Positions 55,526 to 63,830 of a stretch of 64,000 nt of DNA are shown here, piece by piece. A program made the translations under genes and the position numbers. Numbering within the stretch: the stretch's first letter is position 1; each line of letters begins with the position of its first letter. The notes below the pieces were generated by a model. The model searched no databases. It was not told the origin of the DNA and saw only the letters and a list, made by a program, of their open reading frames with translations. The DNA is from Cellvibrio sp. (lineage in GTDB: Bacteria; Pseudomonadota; Gammaproteobacteria; Pseudomonadales; Cellvibrionaceae): NCBI GenBank assembly GCA_016712405.1, contig JADJRD010000003.1:424501-488500 (forward strand). The letters run 5' to 3'.

Positions 55526-57289
55526 ATGGCAAATATAAATCATTATCGACCACTGTCCCTTTTTTTATCGGCTACCATAATCATCAATTGTTTGTTTCTG
55601 TTTATGAATGGTTATGGTGCCGATCTTGGTTATTGGTATGACTGGACCAAGCAACTTGCCGGTCATGGATATAAAAACTTCAATGGAAATTATCCGCCTG
55701 TTTATCTTCATTGGATTTACTTAATTGGAAATCTGCTCGACTATTTCAAAATCCCCATCGAAAACTCTGATTTACTAAAATTCTTCTGGGTAACCCCCGT
55801 ATTTTTTTCTCATTTGCTGTTGGTTGGATTGGTACATAAATTATTAGTGCGGGCAAATGCAAACACAAATTTTCATTTATGTCTAATGTTGTTGGTTGCT
55901 TTCAATCCCGCTTTGATAATTAATGGGCCTATTTGGGGGCAAGTAGATTTACTTCCATCCTGCCTTGCGTTGAGTGCAATTTATTTACATTTTTCATCAC
56001 GTTACGCTTATTTGATGATTCCAATTTTTACATTGGCATTATTAACCAAGTTGCAAATGATTTGCTTTGCACCAGTGGTTGCGATTCTTTTCTTTCAAAA
56101 AATTAAACAACATTTAGTTGGTATTCTGTTGGCGCTGTTAATAATTGTATTGGTGTTTTTGCCTTTTTATTGGGTGGACTACCATAAACAAATATTCAAA
56201 CAGGCCTATTTGGATACATTGGGCCAGTATCCGGTGATTACCATGAACGCCGCGAATATTTGGATATGGTTAATAGGCAATAATGCACCCGACAATATTC
56301 AGATTGTTTCTAATTTGCATCCCTGGTTTCCTGAGTCTATATCCAAGGCAAAGTATTTTGGCATGTTCTTGTTTTCATCCCTATGCTTAATGGTTTTTAT
56401 CGTCGGAATACACCAGTTTAATCTGATCAAAAGAAAAGTTAACGAACAGATTTTGCTAAGTTCGACATACTTCTATGCCATGGTGTGCGCTCTGGCTTTT
56501 TTTGCTCTGTTACCGGCAATGCATGAGCGTTATATTTTTCCGGCTGCGGTTGCAGCTTTACTATTTTCGGCATCAAAAACGAAACAGCTTGGTTATCCAG
56601 TATTGCTAAGTTTAGTTGCAAGTTTAAATATGCTAATAATTTTGGGGATCAATGGTTCCAATATATGGTTGGGTTTATCTATCCTGGTTACTCTGCTATT
56701 GGTTGTTAGTTTTATCGAGTTGTTCACTGGCTCGAAGTTCTATGATCTTATAAATCAATTGATCATGGAGTTATGTTCAAAAAAATATTCATTTCCCTTG
56801 ATTTTTATTTTGGTATTTTCAATTACCTTGGGATATTTACTGGAGCGCTATTCGCTTCATCAAACAGTGTTGACTAAAGATTACAAGCTTTTGATGGACT
56901 ATCCCGTGACACTTTCTCGTCAGGAATATGGAAAACACAGATTTAATGCGAGTGTTGATGGAAATGTGCTCACGGTAGGTGATAAGCGTTTCGCTTATGG
57001 TATTGGGACTCATGCCGACTCGGAAATTATCTTTGCAATACCACAGGAAGCCAAAGCATTGCATATTCAATATGGATTGGATGATGAAGTGGGTTCGGCT
57101 GAGGTGGTGTTTGAGATTTGGGAAGGGGCTCAGTTGCTTTGGCGCAGTGAGGTCATTTATGGTTATGAATCGGTCAAGGCAATTCAGCTTCCTTTAAGTG
57201 GTAAAGGAAGTTTAACGTTGAAAGTGGATTCATATGGTTCAAACAGCTGGGATCATGTTGACTGGATTGAGCCTATTCTAATTTTTTAA
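55526..57289 (+). CDS. GT-C type membrane glycosyltransferase fused to an NPCBM domain
   Basis: 587-residue protein with 10-12 membrane helices up to about residue 445. It begins like polyprenol-phosphate-sugar-dependent mannosyltransferases: NGYGADLGYWYDWTKQLAGHGYKNF with loop-1 acidic residues, NGPIWGQVDLLPS and FALLPAMHERYIFP. The periplasmic C-terminal part (about 455-587) has RFAYGIGTHADSEIIFAIP and ends SNSWDHVDWIEPILIF, the pattern of an NPCBM carbohydrate-binding domain. It probably adds a sugar from a lipid carrier on the periplasmic side. Acceptor unknown. Confidence 0.75.
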   Translation: MANINHYRPLSLFLSATIIINCLFLFMNGYGADLGYWYDWTKQLAGHGYKNFNGNYPPVYLHWIYLIGNLLDYFKIPIENSDLLKFFWVTPVFFSHLLLVGLVHKLLVRANANTNFHLCLMLLVAFNPALIINGPIWGQVDLLPSCLALSAIYLHFSSRYAYLMIPIFTLALLTKLQMICFAPVVAILFFQKIKQHLVGILLALLIIVLVFLPFYWVDYHKQIFKQAYLDTLGQYPVITMNAANIWIWLIGNNAPDNIQIVSNLHPWFPESISKAKYFGMFLFSSLCLMVFIVGIHQFNLIKRKVNEQILLSSTYFYAMVCALAFFALLPAMHERYIFPAAVAALLFSASKTKQLGYPVLLSLVASLNMLIILGINGSNIWLGLSILVTLLLVVSFIELFTGSKFYDLINQLIMELCSKKYSFPLIFILVFSITLGYLLERYSLHQTVLTKDYKLLMDYPVTLSRQEYGKHRFNASVDGNVLTVGDKRFAYGIGTHADSEIIFAIPQEAKALHIQYGLDDEVGSAEVVFEIWEGAQLLWRSEVIYGYESVKAIQLPLSGKGSLTLKVDSYGSNSWDHVDWIEPILIF

Positions 57290-57301
57290 AGAAAAGCACT
57301 C

Positions 57302-57688
57302 TTGAAAATAATTAAAAATTTGCAATTTTTTAAGTATCTTGTCTCCGGGGGAATATCCTTTCTGCTGGATTTTTTTGCTTTTTATTTTGGGCTTTATGTT
57401 TTTGGTTTATCAATTATAAACGCCAATATGTTGGGTATGTTGACAGGTTTCATATCAGGATTTTTTCTCTATCAGTATTGGGCTTTTGCCAATAAAAATT
57501 TTGCCTTGCCTGCTTTTTTATATATGACCCTGTTATTTGTGATTAATATTTTTGTGGTGAGCTATTTAATTGATGGCTTGATAAATATATTACAGTTTCG
57601 TGCAGAATTGGCCAAAATTATCTTGCAAGTTAGTGTGGTTGTTTGGAATTTTTTTATTTATAAATTTATCATCTTTAGAAAAAAGTGA
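57302..57688 (+). CDS. GtrA family membrane protein
   Basis: 128 residues with four helices, starting at a TTG (MKIIKNLQFFKYLVSGGISFLLD). GtrA signature: FKYLVSGGISFLLDFF, a central NMLGMLTGFISGFFLYQYWAF and the C-terminal WNFFIYKFIIF. GtrA-like proteins are thought to flip polyprenyl-phosphate-linked sugars across the inner membrane. Here it sits between two GT-C-type genes and one base before the next ATG. Confidence 0.88.
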   Translation: MKIIKNLQFFKYLVSGGISFLLDFFAFYFGLYVFGLSIINANMLGMLTGFISGFFLYQYWAFANKNFALPAFLYMTLLFVINIFVVSYLIDGLINILQFRAELAKIILQVSVVVWNFFIYKFIIFRKK

Positions 57689-57689
57689 C

Positions 57690-59564
57690 ATGAAAATAAT
57701 TATTTTATCTCTTATTAAAAAGCATAAGAAATTAATGGCTTCAGCATTATTGATGTTGATTGGTTTTATTGCCTGGGTTCTCATCTCAAACCGATTGGAC
57801 TATGTTGATCTCAGGTTGGTAACTCCATCAGGAGTTCATCAGACAATTAGATCTCCAGCGTTTATGGAATCAAAAGAGGCTGGTATATATACACTTAAAG
57901 GATCTTTTATCAAAAGTTCATTTTTTTATGGGCTGGTTCGAATAATACCGGACGATCAAATATTAACATTGAATGTAAATGGTCGTTCAGTTGATTTGAC
58001 GTCAATATCTGAGGAACGAAGAAAGGACTACTTTAAGGGATTTGAAATTGATTTAAGTGAATATTTGCATGAGGGTGTCAATCAAATCGAAATTGAATAC
58101 TATGATCGTGGCGGCCTTATGGGGGTTGTTGTTGAGCCTTTGTTCAGTTCAGAACAAAAATCAATTTTTAATTTGATGGTATTTTTAGTTGTCTTGACGG
58201 CGTTCTATTTGTGTCTTCTTTTATTTTCGAAAAGTTTTTTAAGAAGCAAAGCTATTCAAGTATTATTTTTGCTAGCAGTTATCATTCGGTTGGTATATTT
58301 TTTTTCCACTCCCCCTGATGTTCGTGATCATGATCTTGGCGATCATTTTGATTATGTCGAATACATGTCGGAACATTGGGCGCCTCCCCCTGTCGAGCGG
58401 GCGACGGGGGGGGCGTACTTTCATCCGCCTCTCTATTACTATACGGGTGCCATAGTCTATAGGCTTGCAGGTTTTTATCTTGGTGATAGCCGTTATTCCA
58501 TTGCGTCTGCGTTACAGTTTTTAAGCTTACTCTATTCATTGGGATTCGTTTACTTTGGGTTGCTGATTCTCAAGGAAATTGTGTACCGTTTTTTTGATGT
58601 GGAAGTGGATACCAGAAAGCTGGATAACACATTTTTAAACAAAATATTCTTTGTAGTTGGTCTTATGTTTGTGTGTTGGCCGAGTGCTGTTATTCATTCT
58701 GTTCGGATCGGAAATGATTCTTTGTTGTATTTTCTATACGCCGTGTCGCTATTCAAGATTCTTCACTGGTTTTTCTACGACCGTAAGTTGGATTTGCTCT
58801 TGGCAAGTATATTTGGTGCTTTAGCGATTCTTGCAAAAGCAAACGGTGAAGTATTAATCGCTGTCATTTTCTTTGTTGGGGTATATAAGTTATGGAAAAG
58901 TAGAGATTGGCGTCGGTATTTTAGAATTTCGATTATTCCTGCCATCATATTAATCATTGCATTGGGTATTACTGTTGCGCCTGGCCTAATTCTAAAGCTT
59001 CAAGGAAAAAGAGAAAATCTTTATATCGATGATATTAGTGGGCTTTCTCAAGCCAATATAGTTGGCAACACTGCCAGTAATTACTTGTGGTTCGATGTGA
59101 AAATTTTTATCACTGAACCTTTTACTTCGCCCTACGATGACCGATATGGTCGTCAGTATTTTTGGAATTATTTGGCTAAAACGGGATTGTTTGGTGAATT
59201 TAGTTATCCGAAATTAATTAATATCAATCTTGCTGTCATTTCCAGTTTTTTATTTATTTGTATGGCAATTTATATCTTGGCCGGAATTTATATGATGACT
59301 AGAGCTGATATCCGAAAACAAGCAGTTTTGATTTTGTCGGCTTTTTTCTTGGTGGCAGGAGTAACCTATATGAGAATAACATTTCCAGCCAACATCGACT
59401 TTCGATATATCCTACCTGTAGTCATCACATTTTGTTGTTTGTTTGCGATCAGCTTGGTTTGCTTCTTAAGAGCAGGATCGAGAAGGATGGTGGCTATTGG
59501 AAAATTTCTCTCAATCTCATTCAGTGTTTGTTCGGCGATTTTTATTCTTGCTCTGGCCTTCTAA
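57690..59564 (+). CDS. large membrane protein, probable GT-C glycosyltransferase
   Basis: 624 residues from ATG 57690 (MKIIILSLIKKHKKLMAS); the frame is open further upstream inside gtrA but that part is out of context. One N-terminal helix is followed by a periplasmic domain of about 140 residues (beta-rich, DLRLVTPSGVHQTIRSP onward), then about ten helices. The loop after the first of these carries DVRDHDLGDHFDYVEYM and YFHPPLYYYTGA, the acidic metal-binding motif of PMT/ArnT-type enzymes. The substrate is probably a polyprenyl-linked sugar. It overlaps the convergent DUF2304 gene by 23 bp. Confidence 0.7.
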   Translation: MKIIILSLIKKHKKLMASALLMLIGFIAWVLISNRLDYVDLRLVTPSGVHQTIRSPAFMESKEAGIYTLKGSFIKSSFFYGLVRIIPDDQILTLNVNGRSVDLTSISEERRKDYFKGFEIDLSEYLHEGVNQIEIEYYDRGGLMGVVVEPLFSSEQKSIFNLMVFLVVLTAFYLCLLLFSKSFLRSKAIQVLFLLAVIIRLVYFFSTPPDVRDHDLGDHFDYVEYMSEHWAPPPVERATGGAYFHPPLYYYTGAIVYRLAGFYLGDSRYSIASALQFLSLLYSLGFVYFGLLILKEIVYRFFDVEVDTRKLDNTFLNKIFFVVGLMFVCWPSAVIHSVRIGNDSLLYFLYAVSLFKILHWFFYDRKLDLLLASIFGALAILAKANGEVLIAVIFFVGVYKLWKSRDWRRYFRISIIPAIILIIALGITVAPGLILKLQGKRENLYIDDISGLSQANIVGNTASNYLWFDVKIFITEPFTSPYDDRYGRQYFWNYLAKTGLFGEFSYPKLININLAVISSFLFICMAIYILAGIYMMTRADIRKQAVLILSAFFLVAGVTYMRITFPANIDFRYILPVVITFCCLFAISLVCFLRAGSRRMVAIGKFLSISFSVCSAIFILALAF

Positions 59565-59946
59565 AATTTTCTCTGTTAATGGGACTGTTGTTAATTTTTG
59601 CTTTCAATAGTGCTATTTCTTGCGTCAGGTTTTTGTTATTGTTGGATAACTTTGAAATGACAATCGAGAACTGAACTAGAATGAAAAACTGAGCTAATAC
59701 AAAAATTAACAGTAAGGCGGATGGTGCGTAATATATCCCTAAAACATTTGCCAGGGATTCTAGAAGCGGTCTGAATAATGACAATATAAGAAATATAATG
59801 GAAAATCCTATCCACAGAAGTGAATACTCCTCTTTTATTTTTTTATGTTTGATTAATCGCAGAATAAAAACCAAGACAAGGAGGCTTCCGAAAATCGATA
59901 AAATTGTTAATCGGTGATTTGACATTGTTGAAAGAAAGCTATTCAT
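59542..59946 (-). CDS. DUF2304 membrane protein
   Basis: 134-residue protein with three helices (about 12-30, 42-60, 72-92) and a charged coiled tail (SKLSNNNKNLTQEIALLKAKI). Matches DUF2304: KHKKIKEEYSLLWIGFSIIFLILSLFRPLLESLANVLGIYYAPSALLLI (about 33-81). DUF2304 genes regularly neighbour polyprenyl-phosphate glycosyltransferases, as here, and may act as their partner or anchor. Confidence 0.85.
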   Translation of the reverse strand: MNSFLSTMSNHRLTILSIFGSLLVLVFILRLIKHKKIKEEYSLLWIGFSIIFLILSLFRPLLESLANVLGIYYAPSALLLIFVLAQFFILVQFSIVISKLSNNNKNLTQEIALLKAKINNSPINRENFRRPEQE

Positions 59947-59955
59947 AATATGCCT

Positions 59956-60660
59956 TTAATATTTTCTGATGTGAGCCATCCACATGGCCAAGCTAACTTT
60001 TAGCATGTAATAAATGGGTTTAAGTCCCGATATTGACGATTGGCCATTTTGTCTTTCTTGCATCAGCACTGGAACTTCTTTTATGGTGAAATTATTTTTT
60101 CCAAGCAGAATTATTGATTCGGGTTCGGGATAGTCTGTGGGGTAATGTTTGGAAAGAAAGTGGATGGCCTTTTTGTTGTATGCACGAAAGCCTGATGTGC
60201 TATCGGAAATGTTTTGTTTGATTAGCAGCTTATTCATCTGTTGAAAAAATAAAATGCCAAAGCGTCGAGTCGCGGTCGATCTGAAATTATCAGTGTTATT
60301 GTCTATGAATCTGGAGCCTATGCAGACATCACAGGTTCCATCGATTACTGGTGACAGTATTTTGTCTAACTCTCCTGCTAAATGCTGTCCATCCCCATCA
60401 AACTGTACTGCAAAATCATAATCATTTTCGATTGCGAACTTAAAACCAGTTTGGACTGCTCCGCCAATTCCTAAATTATTGGGTAGCTCGATGACATATG
60501 CGTTTTCGACAGATGAGGCAATTTGCTGAGTGTTGTCTGTTGACGCATCGTTGATGACGACACAATCCAAAGATCGACGGAAGTTTTTAATCGATAGAAT
60601 TACATTTTTGATATTGTCTTGCTCATTAAAGGCAGGAATAACAATAATTATTTTGGGCAT
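59956..60660 (-). CDS. family 2 glycosyltransferase (polyprenyl-phosphate sugar synthase type)
   Basis: 234-residue GT-A enzyme from ATG 60660 (MPKIIIVIPAFNEQDN); the frame is open upstream to 60783 but lacks family similarity. Motifs: VIPAFNEQDNI, CVVINDASTDNT, NLGIGGAVQTGF, the metal motif VQFDGDGQHLAGEL, and SDSTSGFRAYNKKAI. It probably loads a sugar onto undecaprenyl phosphate for the GT-C enzymes of the island. Confidence 0.9.
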   Translation of the reverse strand: MPKIIIVIPAFNEQDNIKNVILSIKNFRRSLDCVVINDASTDNTQQIASSVENAYVIELPNNLGIGGAVQTGFKFAIENDYDFAVQFDGDGQHLAGELDKILSPVIDGTCDVCIGSRFIDNNTDNFRSTATRRFGILFFQQMNKLLIKQNISDSTSGFRAYNKKAIHFLSKHYPTDYPEPESIILLGKNNFTIKEVPVLMQERQNGQSSISGLKPIYYMLKVSLAMWMAHIRKY

Positions 60661-60832
60661 CTCTAATAGCAATCCATCTTGAGTAACAGGGTTAACGTCG
60701 AAGTGTATTATTTCATGGTCGATAGTAGGGGGAGTGCTGGCGGATACTAACACGGGAGAGCCCAATGTACATCCAAACCCCAACCCTGTATTATCGCGCG
60801 CCCGACGATATGGCTAGTGATTGGAGGCTGTT

Positions 60833-61792
60833 ATGCAGACGTTTCATCATATTCACTCCTTACGTGAAGCCTTGGCGCAAGAGCGTAAAGCCGGCAAGCG
60901 CATAGGTTTTGTTCCCACTATGGGCAACCTGCATGCGGCGCATATTGAGCTGGTCAAAATCGCCCAGCAGAACTGCGATGTAGTCGTGACCAGCATCTTT
61001 GTAAATCCCCTGCAATTTGGTCTCAATGAAGACTGGGATAGATACCCCCGCACTTTGGCGGCGGATACTGCCAAATTGGAAGCGGCCAATTGTGATTATC
61101 TATTTTGCCCTGATGAAAAAGAAATCTACCCTAATGGCATGGCGGAACAGACACGCGTGATAGTACCGAGTATGACGGATGTCCTCTGTGGTGCCAGTCG
61201 CCCCGGACACTTTGAAGGTGTGACCACTGTAGTCACCAAGTTGTTTAATATTGTTCAGCCGGAAGAAGCCGTTTTCGGTTTGAAGGATTTCCAGCAACTG
61301 GCGGTCATTCGCCGGATGGTGGAAGACTTGTGTATCCCGATTAAAATTACCGCAGGCGAGATTTTCCGTGAAGCGGATGGTTTGGCGATGAGTTCGCGCA
61401 ATGGCTTCATCACTCCCGAAGAACGCCCACGAGTGAATGTGCTAAATCGCAGTTTGAATCAAGTGAAAACTGCTATCGAACAGGGTCGTAAAGATTTTTC
61501 CAATTTGATGACAGATGCACATCAGCAAATTGAAGCCTCGGGGTTTCGTGTGGATTACCTGAGTGTTTGTAATAGCCGTACGCTGGAATTGGCGGTATAT
61601 GATGATCGGGAGATTACGATTCTGGGCGCTATGTATACCAAGGGTGCCCGTTTGATTGATAATGTGTCTGTGAATTTGGTTTCTGATGGTTGGGACAAGC
61701 AGATTGAGGCGGATCTATCTAATGGAAAATTTGATTCAATGACGGAATCAGCTATTTCCGAATACAAAGCAGGTAAGACTACAAAGCTGTGA
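60833..61792 (+). CDS. panC: pantothenate synthetase
   Basis: ATP-dependent condensation of pantoate and beta-alanine. 319 residues from ATG 60833 (MQTFHHIHSLREALAQER) with ttggagg upstream. FVPTMGNLHAAHIELV carries the nucleotide-binding HXGH site as HAAH, with alanine for glycine. Later motifs NPLQFGLNEDWDRYPR, GHFEGVTTVVTKLFN, FGLKDFQQLAVIRRM and MSSRNGFI are normal. About 35 extra residues follow the usual end at RLIDNV. Confidence 0.95.
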   Translation: MQTFHHIHSLREALAQERKAGKRIGFVPTMGNLHAAHIELVKIAQQNCDVVVTSIFVNPLQFGLNEDWDRYPRTLAADTAKLEAANCDYLFCPDEKEIYPNGMAEQTRVIVPSMTDVLCGASRPGHFEGVTTVVTKLFNIVQPEEAVFGLKDFQQLAVIRRMVEDLCIPIKITAGEIFREADGLAMSSRNGFITPEERPRVNVLNRSLNQVKTAIEQGRKDFSNLMTDAHQQIEASGFRVDYLSVCNSRTLELAVYDDREITILGAMYTKGARLIDNVSVNLVSDGWDKQIEADLSNGKFDSMTESAISEYKAGKTTKL

Positions 61793-61817
61793 TTTATTGA
61801 GCTCCCGGAGGTTATTG

Positions 61818-62198
61818 ATGTTATCCAACTTTTTAAAAGCCAAGCTTCACATGGCCAAGGTAACCCAAGCGGAGCTTTGGTACGACGGTTCCTGTGCGAT
61901 TGATGCTGATCTGGTGGCGCTAGCCGGCATGCGTGAATTCGAGCAGATCGATATTTACAACGTCAACAACGGCGAACGTTTTCATACCTACATTATTTTG
62001 GCTGAACCTGGTTCAGGCACTATATCTATGAATGGTGCAGCCGCGCGTAAAGTCTCGGTGGGTGATCGTGTGATCATCGCAACTTATGGCCATTTCAATG
62101 AAGCCGAGTTGCTCAACCATAAACCCAAATTAGTTTATTTGGATGAGAACAATAAGGTTGAGCGCACGACTAATACTATTCCGATGCAGGTAGCGTGA
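61818..62198 (+). CDS. panD: aspartate 1-decarboxylase
   Basis: Makes beta-alanine for pantothenate. 126-residue proenzyme from ATG 61818 (MLSNFLKAKLHMAKVTQAEL) with ggagg upstream. The Gly-Ser self-cleavage site is in LWYDGSCAIDADL (about residues 20-32), giving the pyruvoyl group. NGERFHTYIILAE and NGAAARKVSVGDRVIIATYG follow. Start 25 bp after panC: a panC-panD operon. Confidence 0.96.
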   Translation: MLSNFLKAKLHMAKVTQAELWYDGSCAIDADLVALAGMREFEQIDIYNVNNGERFHTYIILAEPGSGTISMNGAAARKVSVGDRVIIATYGHFNEAELLNHKPKLVYLDENNKVERTTNTIPMQVA

Positions 62199-62258
62199 CA
62201 GGTTAAAAGAGGAATACCTATATTGATCGGTAGCTTTAGCAGAAAAGGGGAAATGTAT

Positions 62259-62550
62259 ATGCACCTACAAACAGCTAAACAAGAAGCAATTGATGTCATT
62301 AACCACTTGCCAGATACAGTCAACTTTGAAAAAAGTTGCAGCAGATATAGTGAATAAAACTAATGCAACACTTTCACTACCGCATGATGCGCTTGGTAAA
62401 AAAGTTCCCGAGTTGGAATTGGATGATGTGCGTGAAATTCACATTCATGCTTGGCGAGTGATTTATCATTTGCAAGCAAATAATAAATTTGTGCTCACGA
62501 TATTTCACAAACGCCGTAATTTAAAACCTGATGACATTAAGCTTGACTGA
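62259..62550 (+). pseudogene. deletion remnant of a RelE/ParE-type toxin-antitoxin pair
   Basis: A frame from ATG 62259 after a gggg site begins like a small antitoxin (MHLQTAKQEAIDVINHLPDT) and stops at 62357 after 32 residues. From about 62330, in the next frame, a toxin C-terminus of the RelE/ParE type runs to 62550: LGKKVPELELDDVREIHIHAWRVIYHL and FHKRRNLKPDD. The C-terminal half of the antitoxin and the N-terminal third of the toxin are missing, as if an internal deletion joined them at the A6 run 62329-62334. It could also be read as one fused gene if one A is extra. Confidence 0.55.
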
Positions 62551-62621
62551 TCAATTTGGTCATCAATATTGAATAATTTATTTTGAGATATTTGCACGAT
62601 ACATTTTTGTTTAATTTTAAA

Positions 62622-62709
62622 TCGTCATCCCTGCGAAGGCAGGGATCCAGTCTTTGATTTTATTGATATTTTTTTAACTGCTGGATTCCTGCCTTCGCAG
62701 GAATGACGG
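62622..62709. repeat. inverted repeat of a dispersed palindrome
   Basis: Arms 62622-62650 (tcgtcatccctgcgaaggca onward) and 62681-62709 are near-perfect reverse complements, separated by 30 bp of AT-rich DNA. One arm also occurs in the DUF3530 gene at 32089-32119. Known proteobacterial repeats of this type are translated as VIPAKAGIQ in some proteins. Confidence 0.85.
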
Positions 62710-62797
62710 TAATGTTGATTTGTGCAAAACTCTCATTTTGCAATATAAAATTTTAATGAAAGTTAAATCCTATTTGACTAATTTCAGTTTATTAAAA

Positions 62798-62884
62798 TCA
62801 ACAATCATCATTAGCGAAAATAGCAACGATTGGTTGACGAAGTATCCTAACTATAAACCTGTTTCGAGTTGCCAGAAACCATGA
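62798..62884 (+). pseudogene. toxin-tail-like fragment, copy 1
   Basis: A reading frame (open from 62678; ATG at 62756) whose last 28 codons match a second copy at 63744-63830. The conserved peptide includes SENSNDWL, KYP and KPV and ends in a TGA that overlaps the next gene's ATG (ATGA). Several codon differences between copies are synonymous, which fits a history as coding sequence. Interpreted as the 3' end of a toxin gene left in front of its immunity gene; the toxin itself is not identified. Confidence 0.45.
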
Positions 62885-63678
62885 AATTAGATACCAGTGC
62901 TTGGAAAATAAATGATCCTGAGTGGGTCAAACAGCGAGAAGAGAAGTGGCCGATTTTTGAGGAATGGATAAAGCAAAGATATAGTATGATCGAGTATTAC
63001 AACGATAAAGATCTAACGAGAAATATATCTAATTCCAAAATATTTTACTTGACCGGATTTTTAAATGCTGACATTGAAAAAGGCTCAGATAGAGTAGGTT
63101 TTGAAAATAGCTTGGCATTGATACCGAATATACAGTGGAATATTGTTAGGCAAATCCTGAGGTTCTATATGGAGTCTACAAATAGAATTGATTTTAAAGG
63201 ATGCTTTTTTCCATTTTATCTGGCTGGTAATAAATATTTTGATTTGGTGGAAAAAAAAATAATAGAAAAGGATCTTTTTTTGCAATTATTAAAAGGGGTT
63301 TATGGCAATTCTCTGGCTGAAGCGGCGCAGATATTGGAGTTTGAGGTTGAAAAGGTTTGTTATCGAGTAGTGAATGATATGGGGCCTATCATTTTTAATT
63401 ATTATTTTAATAACCTAAAGACATTAGATTTTCATACGGCAAATCATTTAATTCCCATCTATATCGATGCTCTCAAATTACTTAATGATGAGGATGCGCT
63501 AAACTGTGACTTTGTCTTTTCGCAGCATGTAAAGCGTAAAAGAAAATATTATGATGCGGGGTTGGTTACTGATCCTGATAGATTGGCAATTATGAATCGG
63601 ATGTTGGCAGAAATAAAAAAGGTATGGAACGAATTGAATCCTATTGTACAAGAAAAATTATCGCCTTTAGTTGAGTGA
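62881..63678 (+). CDS. immunity-like cytoplasmic protein, first of a tandem pair
   Basis: 265 residues from ATG 62881; an upstream TTG frame is not used, since the paralog has a stop there. No signal peptide; mostly helical and rich in charged and aromatic residues (REEKWPIFEEWI; NSLAEAAQILEFEVEKV; DPDRLAIMNRML). I do not recognise a named family. Its first 29 residues are almost identical to the next gene, after which the two differ. That pattern, with the shared fragment in front, suggests a polymorphic-toxin immunity protein. Confidence 0.75.
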   Translation: MKLDTSAWKINDPEWVKQREEKWPIFEEWIKQRYSMIEYYNDKDLTRNISNSKIFYLTGFLNADIEKGSDRVGFENSLALIPNIQWNIVRQILRFYMESTNRIDFKGCFFPFYLAGNKYFDLVEKKIIEKDLFLQLLKGVYGNSLAEAAQILEFEVEKVCYRVVNDMGPIIFNYYFNNLKTLDFHTANHLIPIYIDALKLLNDEDALNCDFVFSQHVKRKRKYYDAGLVTDPDRLAIMNRMLAEIKKVWNELNPIVQEKLSPLVE

Positions 63679-63731
63679 TGTGTAAAAGCGATAAATATTT
63701 ATGATAATTAAAATATCAAGCGTGGCTTTAG

Positions 63732-63830
63732 GGGCGTGGCATATCAACCATCATCGTGAGCGAAAACAGCAACGATTGGTTGATTAAGTATCCTACCCAT
63801 AAACCTGTGGCGAGTTGTAAAATACCATGA
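63732..63830 (+). pseudogene. toxin-tail-like fragment, copy 2
   Basis: An open fragment just after a TAG at 63729, with no ATG. From 63744 it is about 80% identical in DNA to 62798-62884 (SENSNDWL, KYP and KPV kept) and its TGA overlaps the ATG at 63827. It begins 53 bp after the stop of the first immunity-like gene. Confidence 0.45.

Noticed and set aside
57600..57689. Upstream start for the large membrane transferase inside gtrA
   Set aside because: The ATG at 57690, one base after the gtrA stop, gives a natural membrane-protein N-terminus. The upstream part is a shifted reading of gtrA.
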